Source of the DNA: Paludibacteraceae bacterium
GTDB lineage: Bacteria; Bacteroidota; Bacteroidia; Bacteroidales; Paludibacteraceae
Assembly (NCBI GenBank): GCA_017542915.1
Contig: JAFXWI010000013.1
Span: forward strand, 1-16,380
Length of the DNA: 16,380 nucleotides
Reading direction: 5' to 3'
Made by a program: the position numbers and the translations under genes. Positions 11,986 through 16,380 of this stretch are shown here, one piece after another (position 1 is the stretch's first letter; the number at the start of each line of letters is the position of its first letter). The notes below the pieces were generated by a model. That model was not told the origin of the DNA, did no database searches, and saw nothing but the letters and a program-made list of their open reading frames with translations.

Positions 11986-12017
11986 TTTGCATATATGCAA
12001 AAAAAATTGTATCTTTG
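11986..12017 (+). promoter_or_regulatory. Promoter of the adaptor-RND efflux operon
   Basis: Plus strand TTTG (11986-11989), 20 bases, TATCTTTG (12010-12017). The -33 is part of the perfect palindrome TTGCATATATGCAA (11987-12000), identical to that shared by marC and efp. Transcription would start about 30 bases before the adaptor ATG. Confidence 0.82.
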
Positions 12018-12056
12018 CAGCCGATTTTGCGTAATAACAATAATAAAATATATTTT

Positions 12057-13172
12057 ATGAACATCAAACATTTCTATTTACTGGCAGCGGCTATGATGAT
12101 GGTCGCTTGCGGAACGGACATGCCGAAAGTGGTACAGACGTCCTACCAGACCCTTACTATCAGTAAAAGTAACATCTCCGTGCCCCTCAAGTTCAGCGCG
12201 ACGCTGAAAGGTACTTCGGATGTGACGATCACCCCTCAGATCAGCGGACAGTTGATGGAAGTACTCATTACCGAAGGTCAGCAGGTGAAGAAAGGCGAAG
12301 TCCTTTTCCGTATTGACGACCGTGATGCCAAGTTGGAGTTGGAGTCGGCGGAAGCTAATCTGTTGGCAGCTAAAGCCAAAGAGAGCAGCGCTAAGTTGGA
12401 GTACGAGAGCAGTCAGAACCTGTACTCGAAAGGTATTGTCAGCAAGTATGTGTTGGATGATGCACAGAACAACTACGCTCAAGCGACTGCTGCGGTAGCT
12501 CAATGTCAAGCTATCGCTAACCGCGCACGTGTGAACCTCGGTTACTGCACGATCACGTCTCCAGTGGATGGTGTGATCGGTTCGATACCTGTGTTTGCAG
12601 GAGACCAAGTGAACAGTTCGACCTACCTGACGATGGTGAGCGGAAACGCAAAGATGTATGCTGAGTTCTCAGTGAGCGAGTCAGTCTTGGAGCCGGACAA
12701 AGCGACGGAGAAGAACCAGAAGCAAGGTGCCGGTAAAGAGGAAGAGGATGAATGGACTATCTCGGATTTTCCGGAAGTGACGTTCTACTACAAGAGCGGC
12801 ACCGAGTATCCGTACAAAGGTCGTATTACCAGTATGACCGGAACGGTGGATCGTACGACGGGTGCGCTGACCTGCAAGGCTACGTTCCCGAACCCCAAGG
12901 GTGCGCTCTATTCGGGTATCCAAGGAACGGTAGTGATTCCGCTGGACGTACATAATGTGATCGTTGTTCCGCAGAACGCTGTTGTTCGTTTGCAGAACAA
13001 GAGTCTGGTCTATAAAGTAGGTCCGGACAGTTGTGCGTACAGCGCCATCGTGACGACCGCAGGTATCGGCGACGACCGTGACCTGATCATCGCTTCCGGT
13101 GTGGAAGTAGGCGACGTCATCGTTACCGAAGGAGCTAATAACGTGTATGAAGGACAGAGAGTATTGTTTTGA
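12057..13172 (+). CDS. RND efflux periplasmic adaptor (membrane fusion) lipoprotein
   Basis: The 371-residue product from ATG 12057 begins with a lipoprotein signal, MNIKHFYLLAAAMMMVACGT, with lipid attachment expected at C18. It has the AcrA/HlyD layout. The two lipoyl half-motifs are at about 56-88 (ITPQISGQLMEVLITEGQQV) and 165-192 (ITSPVDGVIGSIPVFAGDQV). Between them lies an alpha-helical hairpin (about 90-160), then the beta-barrel and membrane-proximal domains. Residues about 212-235 are a charged insert (EKNQKQGAGKEEEDEW). It would bridge the RND pump and a TolC channel in the periplasm. A longer reading from 12015 starts within the promoter's -7 box and can be rejected. The RND gene follows after 74 bases containing a long hairpin. 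Confidence 0.95.
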   Translation: MNIKHFYLLAAAMMMVACGTDMPKVVQTSYQTLTISKSNISVPLKFSATLKGTSDVTITPQISGQLMEVLITEGQQVKKGEVLFRIDDRDAKLELESAEANLLAAKAKESSAKLEYESSQNLYSKGIVSKYVLDDAQNNYAQATAAVAQCQAIANRARVNLGYCTITSPVDGVIGSIPVFAGDQVNSSTYLTMVSGNAKMYAEFSVSESVLEPDKATEKNQKQGAGKEEEDEWTISDFPEVTFYYKSGTEYPYKGRITSMTGTVDRTTGALTCKATFPNPKGALYSGIQGTVVIPLDVHNVIVVPQNAVVRLQNKSLVYKVGPDSCAYSAIVTTAGIGDDRDLIIASGVEVGDVIVTEGANNVYEGQRVLF

Positions 13173-13191
13173 CCGGCGGTCAAAACAATAC
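13161..13191 (+). other. 14-bp perfect hairpin spanning the adaptor stop codon
   Basis: GTATTGTTTTGACC (13161-13174), loop GGC, GGTCAAAACAATAC (13178-13191). The last codons and the TGA stop (13170-13172) lie in the left arm. No U-run follows (GATGTACG), so it is not a standard terminator. It may protect the upstream mRNA or tune adaptor versus pump expression. Confidence 0.8.
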
Positions 13192-13233
13192 GATGTACGA
13201 AGGAACAATGTACAATGTACAAAGTAGTACAAA
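13192..13233. repeat. AATGTAC repeats between adaptor and RND genes
   Basis: GATGTAC (13192-13198), then AATGTAC twice in tandem (13207-13213, 13214-13220), then AGTAGTAC. Another short repeat lying in a gap between genes. Confidence 0.65.
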
Positions 13234-13246
13234 AGACTAAGGAACA

Positions 13247-16200
13247 ATGAAGGGAAATATCTTTATATCGAAACACGTGATGGCTTGTGCGATAGCCATC
13301 GTGATTATGCTGGTCGGATATATCAGCCTCAACACCCTGCCGGTGGAGCAGTATCCGAACATCGCTCCTCCGACAGTGGAAGTAAGCACCTCGTACTCGG
13401 GAGCGGACGCATATAACTGTATGAAATCCGTGATTCAGCCTCTGGAAGAGCAGATCAACGGTGTGGAAGACATGACCTACATGACAGCGACGGCTACCTC
13501 AACGGGTGACGTTTCTATCATGGTGTATTTCAAACAAGGCACCGACCCCGATATCGCGACCGTCAACGTGCAGAACCGTGTGTCTCAAGCACAAGCATTG
13601 CTGCCGAGCGATGTCGTCAAGGTAGGTGTGACCACCATCAAGAGGCAGAACAGTATCCTTCAGATCGCCGGTCTCAAATCGACCGACGGCAAGTATGACG
13701 CGGATTTTATATCGAACTATATTGACATCAACGTCAAGCCTCGTCTGCTTCGTGTGACGGGTGTGGGTAACGTAGTGAATTTAGGAAACACGTACGCGTT
13801 GCGTGTATGGCTGAACCCCGAAGTGATGGCTCAGTACGGACTCGTGCCGAACGATATAGCTGCCGCTATCGATGCCCAGAGTTTCGTGACCGCTACCGGT
13901 ACCCTCGGTCAGCAGTCCGAGAACGCGTTCCAGTACCCGATGGAGTACAAAGGTACGCTCAAGAGCATCGAGGAGTTTGAGAACATCGTGCTGCGTACCA
14001 AGGACAACAGTACCGTGCTGTACCTCAAGGACGTAGCGAAGATAGAGATCGGTGCGAAGACCTATACCATGACCTCGCTCATGGACGGTGTGCCGGGTGT
14101 GTTCTTTCTCGTCAATCAATCCCCAGGAGCCAACGCGACCGTTGTGAACCAGAAGATCGACGAGCTCTACGAGCAACTCAAACCGACCTTGCCTGCGGGC
14201 TTGGAGTTTGAGACCCTCATGACCAGTAATGACTTCCTCTTCGCCGCTATTCATAACGTGGTGGAGACCCTCGTCATCGCGATCATCCTTGTGATCCTCG
14301 TCGTTTATTTCTTCTTGCAGAACTTCAAGGCGACCTTGATCCCATCTATCTCGATCATCGTCTCGCTGCTCGGTACGTTTACTATCGTGCAGATGGCGGG
14401 TTTCTCGCTGAATATATTGACACTCTTTGCGTTAGTGCTGGCTATCGGTACGGTTGTGGATGATGCGATCGTGGTGGTGGAAGCCGTGATGGCGAAGTTA
14501 GAGAGCGGAAAGATGCAAGGCTCGCCTAAGGATCAGGCTATTCAGGCAACCCGAGAGGCGATGAGCGAAGTGTCGGTAGCAGTTATCTCCTGTACCCTCG
14601 TTTTCATGGCGGTGTTCATCCCTGTGACGTTCATGAGCGGTACGTCCGGTACGTTCTTCACGCAGTTCGGTATCACGATCGCGGGTTCGGTCGGTCTGTC
14701 GTGTGTGTGCGCCCTTGTGCTCTGTCCGGCTCTCTGCGCCCTGCTGATGCGCCCGAACGATGAGAAGAGCCTCGAAGGCAAGAAATGGAAAGGTCTTGAC
14801 TACTACACCAAAATCGCTTATGAAGCCAGCTTCAATGCGATCCTCTCGAAATACCAGAAAGCCGTTACGGTCTATCTGAAAAAACCGTGGGTGTCGTTTG
14901 CTCTGCTCGCTTGTGCAGCGGTGCTGTTTGTGCTGTTCATGAAGATTCTGCCTTCGGGTCTGGTACCGCAGGAAGACCAAGGTGTGATCATCTGTGAGGT
15001 GCGAATGCCGGAAGGATCGACCCTCCATGAGAACACCGAGATCATGAAGCAGGTGGAGGAGAAAGTGAAAGCTATTCCAGAGATGGAGAGTTACGGTCTG
15101 TGTAGCGGTTACGGTATGCTCTCGTCCAACGGTTCGAGCTACGCTACGCTCATCATCCGTCTTAAGAACTGGAGTGAGCGTCCGGGCTTTGAGCACTATA
15201 TAGACGCCGTCATGGCACGATTCTACTACGACTGTCTGAGCATCAAGAACGCACAGGTCATTCCGTTCCAGATGCCGCAGATCCCGGGTTACGGTAACTC
15301 CAGTAGTATCGACCTTCAGGTACAAGATCTGAGTGATGGTGACATGACGCAGTTCTGCGAATATACGGATAAGTTCCTCCAGAAACTGCAGGAACGTCCG
15401 GAGATCGAGAGTGCTATGTCCACCTACTCGGAGCGTTTCCCGAAATTCAAAGTGCATGTTGATCCGATCCAATGCGAACGTGCCGGCACGACTGCCAAGG
15501 ATGTGCTGAACATCCTCGGTACCTACTGCGGAGGTGCGTATGTGGGTAACTTCAACCAGTACGGTAAGGTTTATCAGATCTGGCTGAGCGCCGGACAAGA
15601 GTATCGTCTGGATCCCTCTTCGCTCAATAATATGTTCATCAAAGTAGCCAACGGAAAGATGGCTCCTCTCTCGCAGTTCGTACGACTCGAAGAGATCGTC
15701 GGTTCGTCTTCGCTGGCTCACTTCAACCTCTTCCAGACCATCTCCTGCTCCGTGACCACCGCCAGCGGTTACTCGGAGGGCGAGGCACACAAAGTGATCG
15801 AAGAGGTCTTCAAAGAGATGATGCCGGCTTACTGCTCGTACGAGTACGGCTCTATGTCCCGTGAGGTGGAGGAGAACGCAAAGAGCAACACCACCGTCCT
15901 GATTTACCTCATCTGTATCATCCTCATCTACCTCATCTTAGGTTCGCTCTATAACAGCTGGGTAACGCCTTTCGCAGTCCTGCTGTCCGTGCCGTTCGGT
16001 CTGATGGGTTCGTTCCTCTTCTCGTGGATCGGTAACAAGATCGGTCTGCCGGGTATGGATAATAACATCTATCTCCAGACGGGTGTGATCATGCTGATCG
16101 GTCTGTTGGCTAAGACCGCGATCCTTATTACCGAGTTCGCCAGCGAACGTCGCAAACAAGGTCTGTCGATTGTGGAGGCTGCATTGGAGTCTTGTAGAGA

Positions 16201-16380
16201 GCGTCTCCGTCCGATCCTGATGACTGTCATCACGATGATCGTCGGAATGATTCCGTTGGTGATCACCGGAGGTGCCGGCGCTAACGGTAACCGCGCCTTG
16301 GCACTCGGTGTGGTAGGCGGAATGTCCATCGGAACGCTTGCTTTGGTATTCGTGGTTCCGGCGTTCTTCATTGTCTTCCA
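13247..16380 (+). CDS. RND (HAE1/AcrB-type) inner-membrane efflux pump, 3' end outside window
   Basis: From ATG 13247 the frame stays open to the window edge, 1044 codons; AcrB-type pumps have about 1030-1060 residues, so only the tail is missing. TM1 is at about 11-29 (ACAIAIVIMLVGYISL) and is followed by PVEQYPNIAPPTVEVSTSYSGA, a family hallmark. Proton-relay residues are visible: D405-D406 in TVVDDAIVVVE, and the lysine in LLAKTAILITEFA near residue 950 (K940 in AcrB). RPILMTVITMIVGMIPLVITGGAG matches TM11. The middle contains the second TM block start (LPSGLVPQEDQG) and porter domain repeat. It is a proton-driven trimeric exporter of drugs or other amphiphilic compounds, working with the adaptor encoded just upstream and a TolC channel. 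The substrate is not predictable. Confidence 0.96.
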   Translation, partial: MKGNIFISKHVMACAIAIVIMLVGYISLNTLPVEQYPNIAPPTVEVSTSYSGADAYNCMKSVIQPLEEQINGVEDMTYMTATATSTGDVSIMVYFKQGTDPDIATVNVQNRVSQAQALLPSDVVKVGVTTIKRQNSILQIAGLKSTDGKYDADFISNYIDINVKPRLLRVTGVGNVVNLGNTYALRVWLNPEVMAQYGLVPNDIAAAIDAQSFVTATGTLGQQSENAFQYPMEYKGTLKSIEEFENIVLRTKDNSTVLYLKDVAKIEIGAKTYTMTSLMDGVPGVFFLVNQSPGANATVVNQKIDELYEQLKPTLPAGLEFETLMTSNDFLFAAIHNVVETLVIAIILVILVVYFFLQNFKATLIPSISIIVSLLGTFTIVQMAGFSLNILTLFALVLAIGTVVDDAIVVVEAVMAKLESGKMQGSPKDQAIQATREAMSEVSVAVISCTLVFMAVFIPVTFMSGTSGTFFTQFGITIAGSVGLSCVCALVLCPALCALLMRPNDEKSLEGKKWKGLDYYTKIAYEASFNAILSKYQKAVTVYLKKPWVSFALLACAAVLFVLFMKILPSGLVPQEDQGVIICEVRMPEGSTLHENTEIMKQVEEKVKAIPEMESYGLCSGYGMLSSNGSSYATLIIRLKNWSERPGFEHYIDAVMARFYYDCLSIKNAQVIPFQMPQIPGYGNSSSIDLQVQDLSDGDMTQFCEYTDKFLQKLQERPEIESAMSTYSERFPKFKVHVDPIQCERAGTTAKDVLNILGTYCGGAYVGNFNQYGKVYQIWLSAGQEYRLDPSSLNNMFIKVANGKMAPLSQFVRLEEIVGSSSLAHFNLFQTISCSVTTASGYSEGEAHKVIEEVFKEMMPAYCSYEYGSMSREVEENAKSNTTVLIYLICIILIYLILGSLYNSWVTPFAVLLSVPFGLMGSFLFSWIGNKIGLPGMDNNIYLQTGVIMLIGLLAKTAILITEFASERRKQGLSIVEAALESCRERLRPILMTVITMIVGMIPLVITGGAGANGNRALALGVVGGMSIGTLALVFVVPAFFIVF

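Noticed and set aside
11627..12034. 135-codon plus-strand open frame in the gene-free stretch
   Set aside because: It runs through a 29-bp repeat, hairpins and the efflux promoter and yields a lysine-rich low-complexity product.
12015..12056. Longer N terminus for the adaptor
   Set aside because: It would start within the promoter -7 box and place the lipoprotein signal internally.
14498..15790. 430-codon minus-strand open frame inside the RND pump gene
   Set aside because: It is the antisense of a clearly conserved AcrB-type sequence; its product is rich in H, R and T with no recognisable domain, as expected for a shadow frame in a codon-biased gene.

Overview
The window looks like a chromosomal segment of a Bacteroidota genome, probably order Bacteroidales. 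The main reasons are the promoters, which repeatedly show TTTG, a spacer of about 20 bases, then TAnnTTTG. Start codons lack purine-rich Shine-Dalgarno sites and have A/T-rich leaders instead. Protein content agrees: an EF-P with the Bacteroidales-type loop, a Fib_succ_major/DUF1566-like domain fused to CsgG-like domains, and a DUF4384-like protein. No tRNA, rRNA, CRISPR array, intact insertion sequence or prophage gene was seen.

Layout. Positions 1-2035: a minus-strand tetR-tolC pair, with tolC running off the left edge. The region upstream of tetR holds a clear promoter and two inverted repeats that could be operators. Positions 2038-4851: a minus-strand cluster marC, rpiB, radical SAM/SPASM protein and MBL-fold hydrolase, driven from a promoter at about 4.9 kb. 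That promoter shares its -33 palindrome with the divergent promoter of efp. Positions 4999-7677: plus-strand efp, a strong hairpin, serB (two ACT domains plus HAD phosphatase) and a one-domain voltage-gated ion channel. Positions 7803-9855: a minus-strand pair, a tandem CsgG-like protein with a Fib_succ_major-like tail, overlapping at TAATG with a DUF4384-like secreted protein whose signal peptide is one base out of frame. Positions 9856-10146: a 132-bp imperfect inverted repeat and a plus-strand terminator-like hairpin. Positions 10147-10654: a DUF4160/DUF2442 pair. Positions 10717-11430: an uncharacterised protein with a long repeat-containing leader. Positions 11634-11985: a gene-free stretch full of repeats and hairpins. 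Positions 12057-16380: a plus-strand RND efflux operon, periplasmic adaptor lipoprotein then inner-membrane pump, cut by the right edge a few codons before its expected end.

The two ends of the window together encode the three component types of a tripartite efflux pump (TolC, adaptor, RND) plus a TetR regulator, but in two units about 11 kb apart. Whether they work together cannot be decided here, because another adaptor/RND set may follow tolC beyond the left edge.

The most striking global feature is a set of short, mostly A/T-rich tandem repeats with unit lengths of about 5-6, 7, 8, 11 and 16 bases between genes. At least two of them also sit in frame inside conserved enzymes (MBL hydrolase and radical SAM protein), and one abuts a TTG start codon. 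The strongest single oddity is the six-A tract after the start codon of the DUF4384-like gene: seven As would give a perfect signal peptide in the frame of the rest of the protein.
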